Below the pieces are notes generated by a model. The model had not been told where the DNA came from. It searched no databases and was given only the letters and a program-made list of their open reading frames with translations. The position numbers were made by a program, and so were the translations under genes. Shown here piece by piece: positions 1 to 9,362 of a stretch of 64,000 bases of DNA; the first letter of the stretch is position 1; each line of letters begins with the position of its first letter. The DNA comes from Christensenella sp036660175 (lineage in GTDB: Bacteria > Bacillota > Clostridia > Christensenellales > Christensenellaceae). The stretch covers positions 8,556 through 72,555 of the forward strand of contig JAVXBD010000001.1 in NCBI GenBank assembly GCA_036660175.1, written 5' to 3'.

Positions 1-886
1 GGTTTTGCAAAATCTCGTTTTCATCAATACCGCCAAAAAATACACAATCGTCACCAAATTCTTTTATCAGTGCCTCTGGGCTCATATTCTGTGCATTTAC
101 CTGTATCGGATTGATTGCATCTACACCAATTTCAATAAAATCACCAATGATTTCGTGAATATCTCCACAGGAGTGTACAGCCGTCACACAGCCATTCTTT
201 TTTGCTTGTGCAATCAGCTTTGCCACATACGGTTTGTAAAACTTACGCCACATATCCGGCGCCATCAGTAGCGCACGCTGTGATCCGAAATCATTTCCAA
301 TAAAGTACATATCAATCGTATTTGGATTTGCCTCAAACGTACGTCTATCAAGTTCATAATAAAACTCAAAACACTTCTCAATAATTGCATAACATACATC
401 TGGGTTGGTATACATATTAATAAAAAACTCTTCCATATCCATAAGCTCTGTAGAATCATGGAAAAACGGTGACCAGCAGCCACCTATTAAGCAATAATCT
501 TTTGCCCATCTCAATTGTTCTTTTGTAAATCTTACTTCATAATTATCTGGATTCGGAAACCCTTTATATGTTTCTATTTGTTTTACCGTTTCCATTTTTT
601 CAAGCGGATGCGTCAATGCCTGTCCATAATGAACACCGCCTCGTTTAATACCCCATTCGCTCATATGTGTACCATCTGTAAACTGTTCAAGTACAGGCCC
701 AATATATTGAGGGCGAATTGTTTTATAATCAAGTCCTATGATTTCATATAGTGCTTCTTCCTCTGTTTTTACGTCCAATATTTCTTTGATATTCTCGGTA
801 ACCTGCGGTGCAGCACCATACCACATTGGAAATCTATCCATGCTTTGCTTTAAAAAAGGAGCTAATCCTCTTTGTCTACTATTCAT
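1..886 (-). CDS. URO-D superfamily protein, C-terminus outside the window
   Basis: Reading from the ATG at 886 gives 295 codons that stay open to the window edge; the family is about 370 residues, so roughly 75 C-terminal residues are missing. The sequence shows GNDFGSQRA, an HSCGDIHE segment (H-x-C) and GDDCVFFGGIDEN, typical of the methyltransferase-like branch of the URO-D fold (MtaA/CmuA relatives). The heme-pathway HemE N-terminal signature is absent, so a HemE role is unlikely. Members of this branch transfer methyl groups via a zinc-bound thiol, but the substrate here cannot be read. The gene is divergent from the two-component system, which may control it. Its ribosome site lies in a run of eight G (plus-strand C at 896-903). 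Confidence 0.85.
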   Translation of the reverse strand, partial: MNSRQRGLAPFLKQSMDRFPMWYGAAPQVTENIKEILDVKTEEEALYEIIGLDYKTIRPQYIGPVLEQFTDGTHMSEWGIKRGGVHYGQALTHPLEKMETVKQIETYKGFPNPDNYEVRFTKEQLRWAKDYCLIGGCWSPFFHDSTELMDMEEFFINMYTNPDVCYAIIEKCFEFYYELDRRTFEANPNTIDMYFIGNDFGSQRALLMAPDMWRKFYKPYVAKLIAQAKKNGCVTAVHSCGDIHEIIGDFIEIGVDAINPIQVNAQNMSPEALIKEFGDDCVFFGGIDENEILQN

Positions 887-895
887 ATTCTTACA

Positions 896-903
896 CCCCC
901 CCC
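896..903 (-). repeat. G8 homopolymer in the ribosome-binding region
   Basis: Eight consecutive G on the coding strand lie 9 bases before the ATG of the URO-D gene and form its Shine-Dalgarno region. Such a tract is rare in this AT-rich DNA and could slip during replication, changing spacing or strength of the ribosome site. Confidence 0.6.
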
Positions 904-916
904 TGCTTCTACGATT

Positions 917-944
917 ATCATATTGCAAAATCATCGCCTTTCAA
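917..944 (-). promoter_or_regulatory. Promoter for the partial URO-D gene
   Basis: On the minus strand TTGAAA (939-944) and TATGAT (917-922) are separated by 16 bp, placing transcription start about 25 bases before the ATG. Each box matches consensus at 5 of 6 positions. Confidence 0.5.
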
Positions 945-1096
945 ATACAAATACGCACAAAAAGTGTTTAAAAATTCATACGAAAATAAACAAAATAATC
1001 TTGATGCAAAAATGATGGTTAAAATTTATATGAATGTTGTTTGATTTTTTATCATTTATTCTTTTTTAAACAATAATAGGTGCTTTTTCATTATTT

Positions 1097-1125
1097 TTGG
1101 TGTAATATTTTACCATAAGTATAAA
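1097..1125 (+). promoter_or_regulatory. Possible promoter of the YesN/YesM operon
   Basis: TTGGTG (1097-1102) and TATAAA (1120-1125) are 17 bp apart, about 57 bases before the response-regulator ATG. The -35 is weak, consistent with an activated promoter. The rest of the 887-1181 intergenic stretch is AT-rich with no other clear feature. Confidence 0.4.
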
Positions 1126-1181
1126 TACCTGCATTGAACTTTAACAAACTTCCTTCCATTTTATAGAAAGGGCGGCTCATT

Positions 1182-2771
1182 ATGTATAAACTTTTAATTG
1201 TTGATGATGAAGAACTTGTGCGCAACGCTGTTGTAAACATTATCGACTGGAATTCCATCAATATTACTGAAGTTATGCAGGCAGAGGACGGCGAGCTTGC
1301 ACTTGATATAGCTAATCAGTTTCGTCCTGACATCATCTTAACGGATATTCGTATGCCTTTTATGGATGGACTGGAGATGGCAAGACAGGTGCATGAAATA
1401 CTTCCTGAAACAAAAATTGTGATATTAACTGGTCATGATGAATTTGAATATGCTGTGAAATCAATCAAACTTGGTATTACCGACTATATCGTAAAACCCA
1501 TATCGGCAGAAAACCTTCTTCAAACAATGAACAAAATCGTACGGTCTTTGGGACATGAGCGTTCTCAAAAACTTTTACAGCAAAAAATGCGCACACAGCT
1601 ACGACAAAGTCTTCCGCTTTTAAAAGAAAAGATGCTGAATCAGATGATTACAAGCAAGGCAGTCTTAGACGAACAGCAAATGCAGTATCTTGACATCGAC
1701 CTTCATTATAACACCTATACCGTGTGCGTTTTCTCGGCTGGTGTAGAGCATGAGCAGGGCATAGAAGATTTTGAAGTTTTAAACATGATACTTAAGCAAT
1801 CCTTAGAAACTTGCTTTAACAAAAGCGATATTGTATTCAGCAACTACAAGAATCAGCACATTGTTATACTCAAAGACTTAAGTACAGCAGATTATGACGC
1901 ACGTGCAAACCTGCACCGCCTCATTGAGGAACACAACCAAAAATTCAAAGACGAATACCATTGCTACATTAATACAGGCATTGGCACCACAGTTACAAGC
2001 ATTAGTGAACTTCCCCTCTCCTATTCAAGTGCACAACACGTGATGAGCTACAATACTGCACTTGGGAACGATATTATTTTTGATTTTATAGACCTCGGAT
2101 ATAAATCTCCAGAGTTTGTGTTTCCAAAAGAACTCATTGAGGAACTTCTAAAAACAGTCTATTTAAACATCAATTGTGAAGAAAGCTTAGAGAAATTAAT
2201 TGATTTTTTAGCTGGCTGCAAAAATCTCACATCCTATAATTTACAGTTATTGTGTTTTGAAATCATCAACAATATCAATAAAATGCTGCTTGAAATTGAC
2301 CCTGCTCTTGATATTAGAGAATACGAAACAATTTTGCATGATACTTATGCCATCAAAACCATACAAAATTTCAAGGTATTGATTGGCGAGTTTTTACACA
2401 CAATTTTTCATTTGTTTAACGATAAAAAGCAAAGCAGAAAGCAACTGATTGTGCATAACGCAAAACAATATATTGAGAAAAATTATGCAAGCACTGACCT
2501 AAATCTAAATACGGTCGCAAACAATGTCTTTATCAGTCCCTCTTATCTTTCTGCACTTTTTAGAAAAGAAACTCATATGTCATTTGTAGATTTTATCACG
2601 CAAATTCGAATTGAAAAGGCAAAAGAGTTTTTGGCAGCATCTGATGCTCGTACTTATGAAGTCGCTCTAAAATCTGGTTATCAAGATCCACATTATTTTT
2701 CTGTATGTTTTAAAAAACAGACTGGACTTTCGCCCAGTGAATATAAAAAGCAATTGGAAAATACGCAATGA
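1182..2771 (+). CDS. YesN-type response regulator with AraC DNA-binding domain
   Basis: Cytoplasmic transcription factor of a two-component system. Residues 1-118 form a receiver domain with the acidic pair DDEE near the start, phospho-acceptor Asp55 in TDIRMPFMDG and the KPI lysine motif. A central region of about 300 residues carries no recognised motif, and residues about 425-525 form an AraC-type double helix-turn-helix (ending AYQDP-like SGYQDPHYFSVCFKK). The ATG follows an AGAAAGGGCGG ribosome site. The stop overlaps the histidine kinase start as ATGA, so the two are translationally coupled. YesN regulators usually activate nearby carbohydrate uptake or breakdown genes; here the neighbours are a URO-D protein and an orphan binding protein. 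Confidence 0.95.
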   Translation: MYKLLIVDDEELVRNAVVNIIDWNSINITEVMQAEDGELALDIANQFRPDIILTDIRMPFMDGLEMARQVHEILPETKIVILTGHDEFEYAVKSIKLGITDYIVKPISAENLLQTMNKIVRSLGHERSQKLLQQKMRTQLRQSLPLLKEKMLNQMITSKAVLDEQQMQYLDIDLHYNTYTVCVFSAGVEHEQGIEDFEVLNMILKQSLETCFNKSDIVFSNYKNQHIVILKDLSTADYDARANLHRLIEEHNQKFKDEYHCYINTGIGTTVTSISELPLSYSSAQHVMSYNTALGNDIIFDFIDLGYKSPEFVFPKELIEELLKTVYLNINCEESLEKLIDFLAGCKNLTSYNLQLLCFEIINNINKMLLEIDPALDIREYETILHDTYAIKTIQNFKVLIGEFLHTIFHLFNDKKQSRKQLIVHNAKQYIEKNYASTDLNLNTVANNVFISPSYLSALFRKETHMSFVDFITQIRIEKAKEFLAASDARTYEVALKSGYQDPHYFSVCFKKQTGLSPSEYKKQLENTQ

Positions 2772-4567
2772 AGATTTTTAAAAATACTTCTTTAAAATCA
2801 AAAATGATTTCACTAAATTCTGTTTTGGTTTTTTTTACGGTCATACTTATCAGTGTCATCGCTATTTTGTCGTTTAACAGCATCAACAACAGAAATGCAA
2901 AAGTACTGTCTAAACAAATCATCAATCAAGTTGCACAAAATATCGAATACTATTCGCAAGAAATGACCAATATTTCCAAAATTGCAAATTACGATTATCA
3001 CATTCAGAAATATCTATCCGGCACTCCTGCTACAGCCACCCAGCAATACGATATGTTAAATAGCATCTCGCTTCTTTTTGAAAATGTAAGTAGTACCAGA
3101 GAAGATATTACAACCATTCTACTGTTTGATGAATTTGGCAGACCTGTTTCCAATATAGATACCAACGACATTAATATAAACTATCGTTTTGTTGCACAGT
3201 CATGGTATAAAAAAGCACAAAATACACCTGATGGATTTGTAATGGTAAAACCCCACAGGCAAAGCTATATCAACAATTCTTCCGAGCTTGTGATTTCCTT
3301 TATCAAACGTGTAAACCGCTTTGATTCACAGATTGGCGCAGGGATTATCATGATGGATTTAAACCTCAATGCCCTCAAAAAAATCTGTTCTAATGTGCAG
3401 CTTGGGGATGAGGGATATATTATGGTGGTAGATGCGGACGGAAATGTCATTTATCACCCTGATTATAGTTATATGTATCGTGCATGGGATGAGATGTATA
3501 TCAAAGAGGTCTATAAAGAAGATGACCCCATCATTTTTGAAGCACTCAATGCAGGAGGCAATACGCTGCAAAAAAGTATCAACGGACGGAATTTAATCAT
3601 TACCTCTCAAACCGTATCCGACCTTGGATGGACAATCATCGGCATTTATCCGCAAGCCGCAATCATTGCAGAACAAACGCAGATTGCGCTTCTTATCACA
3701 GCCATAGGGTTTATTATTGTTGCGATTGGTATTTTGGCAACAACGCTTATCTATACACTTATTTTTGATCCAATCAGCAAGCTACAAAAGAAGATGAAGC
3801 AGGCAGAAGAAGGTATTTTAAACATCAGTGAAAAAAATCATTATACTGATGATGAAATTGGTTCTCTTAACAAAAATTTTGACAACATGATTAGCCAAAT
3901 TCATGAATTGATGCTCCGCATTAAAAGTGAAGAGCGACAAAAGCGCAAAGCTGAGCTTAATTTTTTGCAGGCACAGATTAATCCTCATTTTTTGTATAAC
4001 ACGCTTGATTCTATTGTTTGGATGGCAGAAACTAACCATAAAGATGTTGTGAAAATGACTGAAAGTCTTGCAAAATTATTTCGTTTATCACTTTCCAAAG
4101 GCAAAGAGATCATTAAAATACGAGATGAAGTTTCGCACGTGGAAAACTACTTAATTATTCAAAAAATGCGTTACACCAATAAATTTGATTTTAAGATTGA
4201 CGTAGAAGAACAGATTTTGGATATGCAGACCTTAAAGCTTATCCTGCAGCCACTTGTCGAAAACGCAATTTACCATGGTATTAAGAACACTCGCCACAAA
4301 GGCAATATTCTTATTAAGGGCAGACTTGTTATGGACAATGTCCTTCTACAAGTTATGGATGACGGTGCAGGTATAGAACGCACGAAAGCGGCAATGCTTC
4401 TATCTGATGATAGTAAAAAAGGGATTGGCATCAAAAATGTGGACGAACGCATTAAGCTATATTATGGAGAACAGTACGGACTTGAAATAAACAGCGAAAG
4501 GGATATTGGTACTGTGGTAGACATTTGGATACCCGCACTGCCATATTCGGATGATTTAAATGAGTAA
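2768..4567 (+). CDS. YesM-type sensor histidine kinase
   Basis: Membrane sensor partnered with the YesN regulator. Residues about 14-36 are the first membrane segment, about 37-300 an extracellular Cache-like sensor, about 303-325 the second segment, then a HAMP linker. The His_kinase box reads QAQINPHFLYNTLDS with phospho-acceptor His407. The ATPase domain shows the N box LVENAIYHG, DDGAGI and GIGIKNVDERI. At 599 residues it has the usual YesM length. It overlaps the upstream regulator by 4 bases and the downstream gene by 8. The signal sensed is unknown; the two following binding-protein-like genes are the natural candidates to present it. Confidence 0.95.
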   Translation: MKIFKNTSLKSKMISLNSVLVFFTVILISVIAILSFNSINNRNAKVLSKQIINQVAQNIEYYSQEMTNISKIANYDYHIQKYLSGTPATATQQYDMLNSISLLFENVSSTREDITTILLFDEFGRPVSNIDTNDININYRFVAQSWYKKAQNTPDGFVMVKPHRQSYINNSSELVISFIKRVNRFDSQIGAGIIMMDLNLNALKKICSNVQLGDEGYIMVVDADGNVIYHPDYSYMYRAWDEMYIKEVYKEDDPIIFEALNAGGNTLQKSINGRNLIITSQTVSDLGWTIIGIYPQAAIIAEQTQIALLITAIGFIIVAIGILATTLIYTLIFDPISKLQKKMKQAEEGILNISEKNHYTDDEIGSLNKNFDNMISQIHELMLRIKSEERQKRKAELNFLQAQINPHFLYNTLDSIVWMAETNHKDVVKMTESLAKLFRLSLSKGKEIIKIRDEVSHVENYLIIQKMRYTNKFDFKIDVEEQILDMQTLKLILQPLVENAIYHGIKNTRHKGNILIKGRLVMDNVLLQVMDDGAGIERTKAAMLLSDDSKKGIGIKNVDERIKLYYGEQYGLEINSERDIGTVVDIWIPALPYSDDLNE

Positions 4568-5504
4568 AAAAAATATTATCCTCTTTATATTGTTAGTTGC
4601 AGCACTTGTATTTTTTATTGTACTCACTTTGTTTTTTATTACAGATATTAATGCTCCCTCTGTTATAGAAAGCTCAATGTCCACACCAGAACCCCCAGTG
4701 AAAAATGTATATTACATTGCCAACTCTTTATCGCAGGCAGAAGAATACGCTTATACCACAGATTTACGGCATAAGTTCATGAAAAATGCAAATATTGAGT
4801 TTTATATTTTAAATTCTGAAGGATTGACAACAACACAAGTAAGCAACATCAAAGCTGCACAAGAACATGCCGATTTAATCATTATAAACCCGCTTTTAGG
4901 TGATGATGTTTCAAAAAGCATACAAGAATCAAGCGTGCCTATACTTGTTTTAGACGTTCAAGATGCCACAGGTACTACTGTTTATTTTTCTGATAAGCGC
5001 AGTGCGCAACTTATGATTCAATATATTTCTGCAACGCTATATTACGATTCAAATATTTGCATTGTAACAAATACTTTAACCGACTCTCTTTATCTGCAAA
5101 TGCTCAACCGTGTCAACTCCACTTCTCAAAAATACAATCGCTTACACGTTTTAGCCTCTTACCCTACGCACAATTTGCCTATCAGCGATATTAAAACAAA
5201 AATGCCACGGTTGCTTGAAGCGCAGTCTGTTTTAATTCTGGATGAACTTAATGCCCAATTAATCGTTGATTATTTAGTCGCAAATAATTATGAAGGTTCT
5301 ATCGAAATGGTAAGCAGTAATCCGAAAATGATTTCTTATATTCAAGCAGGCAATCTGGATGCACTTGTTTTTAAAAATCCTCAAATCTATGCAGATAGTA
5401 TTCTTGCAGCTTCCCTTTCGATGCTGCAAAGCAATAATATTTCATCCACCGAGTGTTATCAGCATTTAATCAATATTTACAATTTAAATGAATACCTCAA
5501 CTAA
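4560..5504 (+). CDS. Membrane-anchored periplasmic-binding-protein-like protein
   Basis: A 314-residue protein with one N-terminal membrane segment (about residues 6-28) and an extracytoplasmic domain with the alternating alpha/beta pattern of type-I periplasmic sugar-binding proteins (RbsB-like): repeated hydrophobic strands such as ADLIIINPLLG, VPILVLDVQD and SVLILDELNA. No lipobox cysteine is seen, so it is probably anchored by its signal-like helix. It starts inside the kinase gene and belongs to the same operon. Binding proteins in this position often act as an accessory sensor for the kinase. The sugar-binding assignment rests on fold-like pattern only. Confidence 0.7.
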   Translation: MSKKNIILFILLVAALVFFIVLTLFFITDINAPSVIESSMSTPEPPVKNVYYIANSLSQAEEYAYTTDLRHKFMKNANIEFYILNSEGLTTTQVSNIKAAQEHADLIIINPLLGDDVSKSIQESSVPILVLDVQDATGTTVYFSDKRSAQLMIQYISATLYYDSNICIVTNTLTDSLYLQMLNRVNSTSQKYNRLHVLASYPTHNLPISDIKTKMPRLLEAQSVLILDELNAQLIVDYLVANNYEGSIEMVSSNPKMISYIQAGNLDALVFKNPQIYADSILAASLSMLQSNNISSTECYQHLINIYNLNEYLN

Positions 5505-5535
5505 TCTCATAAAAAATTAACGGAGGAAGAAAATC

Positions 5536-6855
5536 ATGATTAAAAAAATAGCATTTGTACTTTCGGTTGTCTTATCAGTCTGCTGTTTTTCAACATCGTG
5601 CTTCAACCAGCAAAAATCTGCGCCAAAAACTGGCATTACCATCAAATGCGCACTCATTGGTTATGGTGACTATGAAAAGCTATACGAGAGCATCCCAATT
5701 TTTGAAGATCAAACAGGAATTGATGTGGAAATTGTTTATCTTGATAATCACTTTGAACTTGATAAAAAGCTAAAAAGAGATTTCTTGTCTGATACCGATG
5801 ATTATGATGTAATCTCAAATCACTCAAGTTTTTATTCACAGTATATTGATTACTTAGAACCTTTAAATCAATATTTTTCACAAGAAGAACTTACAGACTT
5901 TTTGCCACGTCTTTTAAATAGCGGCAAACAAAACGGAAATTTATATTTAATGCCTCGCCATGCAGACATCAGCTCTATTTTATATCGCACCGATCTTTTT
6001 AAAGATGAAAATTATAAAAAGCAGTTTTTTGATACATATCATCGTGAACTTAGCGTACCTCAAACATGGGATGAATTTGAGCAAGTTGCGACTTTTTTTG
6101 GACAATTTGAAGGATTATATGGGACACAATTTGCAGGAAAAGAAGAAGCATTAACAGGAAGATTTTATGAGGTATTGCTCGCAAATGGCGGACACTTCAT
6201 TGATAATACTGGAAATGCTGTCTTTAATAGTCCACAAGGCATCAAATCTGCCATGATGTTCAAAAATTTATATCAAAACGGCTCTGTTCCTGAAGATACT
6301 TTTGATTATCTTTGGGACGATCTTGCCAAAAATTTCGCTTCTGGCAATGTTGCTATTTATGTTGAATGGTACAGCTATTATTCATTCCTCCAAGATCCGA
6401 AACGTTCACAAGTAGTAGGAAAATTTGATATTGCACGATTGCCCATTGGTGACGGCGGAATACACAGTGGATGGATGGGCATGCACGGCTTCTCCATCAC
6501 AAAAAATTCGAATCATAAAGAGCAGTCCGCAGAATTGATACGCTTTCTTACAAACAAAGATAGCTCTTATGCAGAAGCAAAAATAGGATATTTACCTGTA
6601 CGCTCTTCCGTATGGAATCGTGTGATCTCTGACGCAAGATTTGATGATATGCAACAAAAGCGTTTGGAGCTTGCAAAACTTCAATTATCCGAAGATTCTT
6701 TTACACCACCGCTGACACCCGAATGGATTTCCGCATCGGATATTTTCTATCCTATTTTCCAACAAATTATATCAGGAGAACAAGATATAAAGACTGGGCT
6801 TGATGATGCTGCCCACCAAATTAATTCTATGTCACAAAGAAACACGTATTTCTAA
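5536..6855 (+). CDS. Extracellular solute-binding lipoprotein (family 1)
   Basis: A 439-residue binding protein of the ABC sugar-importer family 1 (MalE/UgpB type). The signal peptide ends in FSTSC with Cys22 as probable lipid-attachment site, though the lipobox lacks the usual Leu at -3. The body has the family pattern, including PQTWDEFEQVATFF, the GRFYEVLLANGGHFID segment and HGFSITKNS. A GGAGGAAG ribosome site precedes the ATG. It ends the YesNM operon. No permease or ATPase follows, so it either serves a transporter encoded elsewhere or works as a ligand-presenting part of the sensor. The 3' end is 3 bases from the convergent LuxC-like gene. Confidence 0.9.
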   Translation: MIKKIAFVLSVVLSVCCFSTSCFNQQKSAPKTGITIKCALIGYGDYEKLYESIPIFEDQTGIDVEIVYLDNHFELDKKLKRDFLSDTDDYDVISNHSSFYSQYIDYLEPLNQYFSQEELTDFLPRLLNSGKQNGNLYLMPRHADISSILYRTDLFKDENYKKQFFDTYHRELSVPQTWDEFEQVATFFGQFEGLYGTQFAGKEEALTGRFYEVLLANGGHFIDNTGNAVFNSPQGIKSAMMFKNLYQNGSVPEDTFDYLWDDLAKNFASGNVAIYVEWYSYYSFLQDPKRSQVVGKFDIARLPIGDGGIHSGWMGMHGFSITKNSNHKEQSAELIRFLTNKDSSYAEAKIGYLPVRSSVWNRVISDARFDDMQQKRLELAKLQLSEDSFTPPLTPEWISASDIFYPIFQQIISGEQDIKTGLDDAAHQINSMSQRNTYF

Positions 6856-6858
6856 AGT

Positions 6859-8121
6859 TTAATATTCACAAGACACGACCTTCATATATCGGCGCAGTGC
6901 CAAATCTCCATCATGTGCAATTCCGCAATAACTTTTCGACATATTTTCACCATTTGTGATGCGCACAACACCAGTATGAAAGAATAGATCCTCGAACTCT
7001 TGCCGATCTTCTTCTTCACACACCAATGCCACCGTCTGCAAATGGTTTTTATAACCAATCATTTCTATTAATAATCGGTTTTTCGGCAATGGTTTTACCC
7101 AACAATTTCGAAACATATAGGACGGTTCGAGCAGACTGTTATTATACGCAATTACGCCACAATTTTTTGTTCTAAAAACGCTTTTATTTCCAGTATTGAT
7201 TGCCTCCAGCTCTTCTGTACAGCACTCCAACGTTTTTTGCGCATGGATATATAAATCATCTTGCTGTGGCATACTTTGTGATTTAGAATCCAATATTCTG
7301 CAGAATCGCCGAGCAAATACGATTACTTCTTCAAAGTCATCGGTATCCACATAAATACCTTGGCATGAGTTGCAAAACAGTTGGTTCGTATCGCATATAT
7401 TATACGCAATTTTTTCTAATTCATCATCTGCAATGTTTTTACCCGAAACATATGCAAAACTGATTTTATGCCCCCACTCAATGATTTTAGTATTTGGCTT
7501 TGCAAGTTTTCTTACAGCGCTTACGGCTGTATCGCCGCCCCATACAACAATTGCGTCTGCAGCGTCCGCCATCTTCTTCATAGATTCTATATCTTCAGAT
7601 GGATAATCAAACACCACCACATAATTCGCAATCAGCGGATAGTATTGTATTAATTTCTGCAAAATCAAAATAGAAAGTCCATTGTCTTGCCCTGGCAATT
7701 TCAGAAGATTGATGTTACCAGTAATCAGTCCCTCAATCACACTAAAAACAGGTAATGCATCCACATTTCCTGCTGCAATATGCAAAAGCACACCCAACGG
7801 TCTATACTTCTGCTGTACTTTTTTTGTGCTTGCAACATTTGGTAAGACCCACTCTGTTTTTGTACCTAATTCTAACTCTAATCTTTTTTCAAGATACTCC
7901 CTGCTCATCATATACTTAACGATTTGCAGCTCCTCACGTGCCTTATATTCAGGTATTCCAACATCAGTCAACAATGTAAGATGCTGCCTCTCATGAAGGC
8001 TTTTAGAGAGTTTGTCGCACGCATCAATCACCGCCTGCACAGAAAGTTTTTCATTCTCATAAGCATGGCATATCAGTGCTTTTAACTGATTAAGCTGTTC
8101 TTTGTTTCGATTTTCCTCCAT
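6859..8121 (-). CDS. luxC-like: LuxC-like acyl-CoA / fatty-acyl reductase
   Basis: A 420-residue member of the LuxC family (aldehyde-dehydrogenase fold), which reduces activated fatty acids to aldehydes with NADPH. Visible family features are the segment KYRPLGVLLHIAAGNVDALP, the pyridine-nucleotide region VVVWGGDTAVSAVR and the cysteine pair NQLFCNSCQG (Cys250, Cys253), one of which should be the acyl-thioester nucleophile. The start codon overlaps the stop of the LuxE-like gene (TAATG), so the two are coupled. No luciferase (luxAB) or thioesterase (luxD) genes are present, so light production is not implied; a role in lipid or aldehyde metabolism is inferred. Confidence 0.85.
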   Translation of the reverse strand: MEENRNKEQLNQLKALICHAYENEKLSVQAVIDACDKLSKSLHERQHLTLLTDVGIPEYKAREELQIVKYMMSREYLEKRLELELGTKTEWVLPNVASTKKVQQKYRPLGVLLHIAAGNVDALPVFSVIEGLITGNINLLKLPGQDNGLSILILQKLIQYYPLIANYVVVFDYPSEDIESMKKMADAADAIVVWGGDTAVSAVRKLAKPNTKIIEWGHKISFAYVSGKNIADDELEKIAYNICDTNQLFCNSCQGIYVDTDDFEEVIVFARRFCRILDSKSQSMPQQDDLYIHAQKTLECCTEELEAINTGNKSVFRTKNCGVIAYNNSLLEPSYMFRNCWVKPLPKNRLLIEMIGYKNHLQTVALVCEEEDRQEFEDLFFHTGVVRITNGENMSKSYCGIAHDGDLALRRYMKVVSCEY

Positions 8122-9239
8122 TATATTCGCCCTTCCAATAACTCTGCTGCATCAGTTGTACATGTTTTAATTTGCTGCACCCCTGCACGTCCTTTTAATT
8201 CAAAATAAGGTGTTTTGATTTTACATCCGCATTCTTTTGTATCATGTAAAATTGCTAAATCATCCGTAACAATGCTTGTAAGCGGCATACTTTGCACCAA
8301 TGGTGTCACAAAGCTCAACAGTCCTATCTGACCATTTCTAACGGGTTCTAAAGTATTTACATCACGAATAATTACTCGGCTATAAATTGGAACATGAAAA
8401 TGACCGTTTTCGCATTTGCAATAAGGAAGCGGATGCTCTACTGTGCTAAAAAACTCAAGACAGTTTGCTTTTTCAATCCCTAACGTTTCTTTGATTAAAG
8501 AGTAAAAATGATTATGATCAATTTCTTGGTTTGAAAACTGCTTCCATCCGCCTCCCAAAAGAATCTTTGAATGGCGATTGAGTTTTAAGCAAATTCCATT
8601 TTCTTTTAGTGACTGTACGAGAAAATACATATAAGATGGAAATCCAACAAATCGTACAGGAAATCCCTGCTTTGCATAGCGAATAAGCGATTCTTTGATT
8701 TTCTCAATATTAGGCTCATATCTCGTTCCCGTATCTTTCAGCGCATATTCTCTGTGCAATGCAGGTGCAAATTTCGTAGTACCATATGCCGTCTTAATAG
8801 CACCCATTTGTGTATGCTTGCTTGGTTCATATCCTAAAACAATATAATTTGTCGGAATCGGAGAAATCACTTTATAATACGAAAAAAAGCGTATCATCAT
8901 TATTATGCCATAAAACAATGTATTTTTATCTAATGCGATGATACTTTGTGCTCCCTTTGTTCCAGAAGATGCTGCCTGTATAGCCAAGTCTTTTTTCTGC
9001 CTCGAAAACATTCGATTACGCTTAAAATAAAGTGATGGAAACACAGGAACTTTATACAAATCTTCCTTTGTGTGCAGCATCTCTACGTTAAAATTCCGAG
9101 CTTCCAATATCTTTTTATAAGGTTCACAATGTTTCGTATGAAATGATATATTTTCTTTTACTGCCTCAAAAAACAACTCCTGCGTATTTTGTAAATCATA
9201 TGGATTCTTATGAAAAAAAAGTTTCATTCTACAACTCAT
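8121..9239 (-). CDS. luxE-like: LuxE-like acyl-protein synthetase
   Basis: A 372-residue member of the LuxE family, adenylate-forming ligases that activate fatty acids with ATP and pass the acyl group to LuxC. The N-terminal half has the family pattern KVPVFPSLYFKR and an AASSGTKGAQS phosphate-binding segment like that of AMP ligases; the C-terminus holds ELKGRAGVQQIKTC, with Cys360 placed like the acyl-accepting cysteine near the end of Vibrio LuxE. An extended -10 promoter lies 35-40 bases before the ATG, which follows AGGAAG. First gene of a two-gene operon with the LuxC homologue. Confidence 0.85.
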   Translation of the reverse strand: MSCRMKLFFHKNPYDLQNTQELFFEAVKENISFHTKHCEPYKKILEARNFNVEMLHTKEDLYKVPVFPSLYFKRNRMFSRQKKDLAIQAASSGTKGAQSIIALDKNTLFYGIIMMIRFFSYYKVISPIPTNYIVLGYEPSKHTQMGAIKTAYGTTKFAPALHREYALKDTGTRYEPNIEKIKESLIRYAKQGFPVRFVGFPSYMYFLVQSLKENGICLKLNRHSKILLGGGWKQFSNQEIDHNHFYSLIKETLGIEKANCLEFFSTVEHPLPYCKCENGHFHVPIYSRVIIRDVNTLEPVRNGQIGLLSFVTPLVQSMPLTSIVTDDLAILHDTKECGCKIKTPYFELKGRAGVQQIKTCTTDAAELLEGRI

Positions 9240-9273
9240 AAAACCACTTCCTGCTCATATTTCTTTGATGGCA

Positions 9274-9279
9274 ATTATA
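9274..9279 (-). promoter_or_regulatory. Extended -10 promoter of the luxEC-like pair
   Basis: Minus-strand TGGTATAAT (TGn plus perfect TATAAT) gives a transcription start near 9267 and a leader of about 28 bases. The -35 region is poor, as usual for extended -10 promoters. Confidence 0.55.
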
Positions 9280-9313
9280 CCATACTTAAACGATTCTGAA
9301 TTTTATACAATTG

Positions 9314-9355
9314 TAAAAAAGTTTACATACACTCAATAAGAGTATCTGTAAACTT
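9314..9355 (-). terminator. Intrinsic terminator of the tRNA operon
   Basis: A 16-base-arm hairpin (9319-9334 with 9340-9355, mostly paired, loop of 5) is followed on the minus strand by six T. It starts 8 bases after the tRNA-Cys CCA end. Confidence 0.85.
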
Positions 9356-9362
9356 CTTGTTT

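Noticed and set aside
6859..9239. A bioluminescence operon.
   Set aside because: Only luxC- and luxE-like genes occur; luciferase subunits and luxD are absent.
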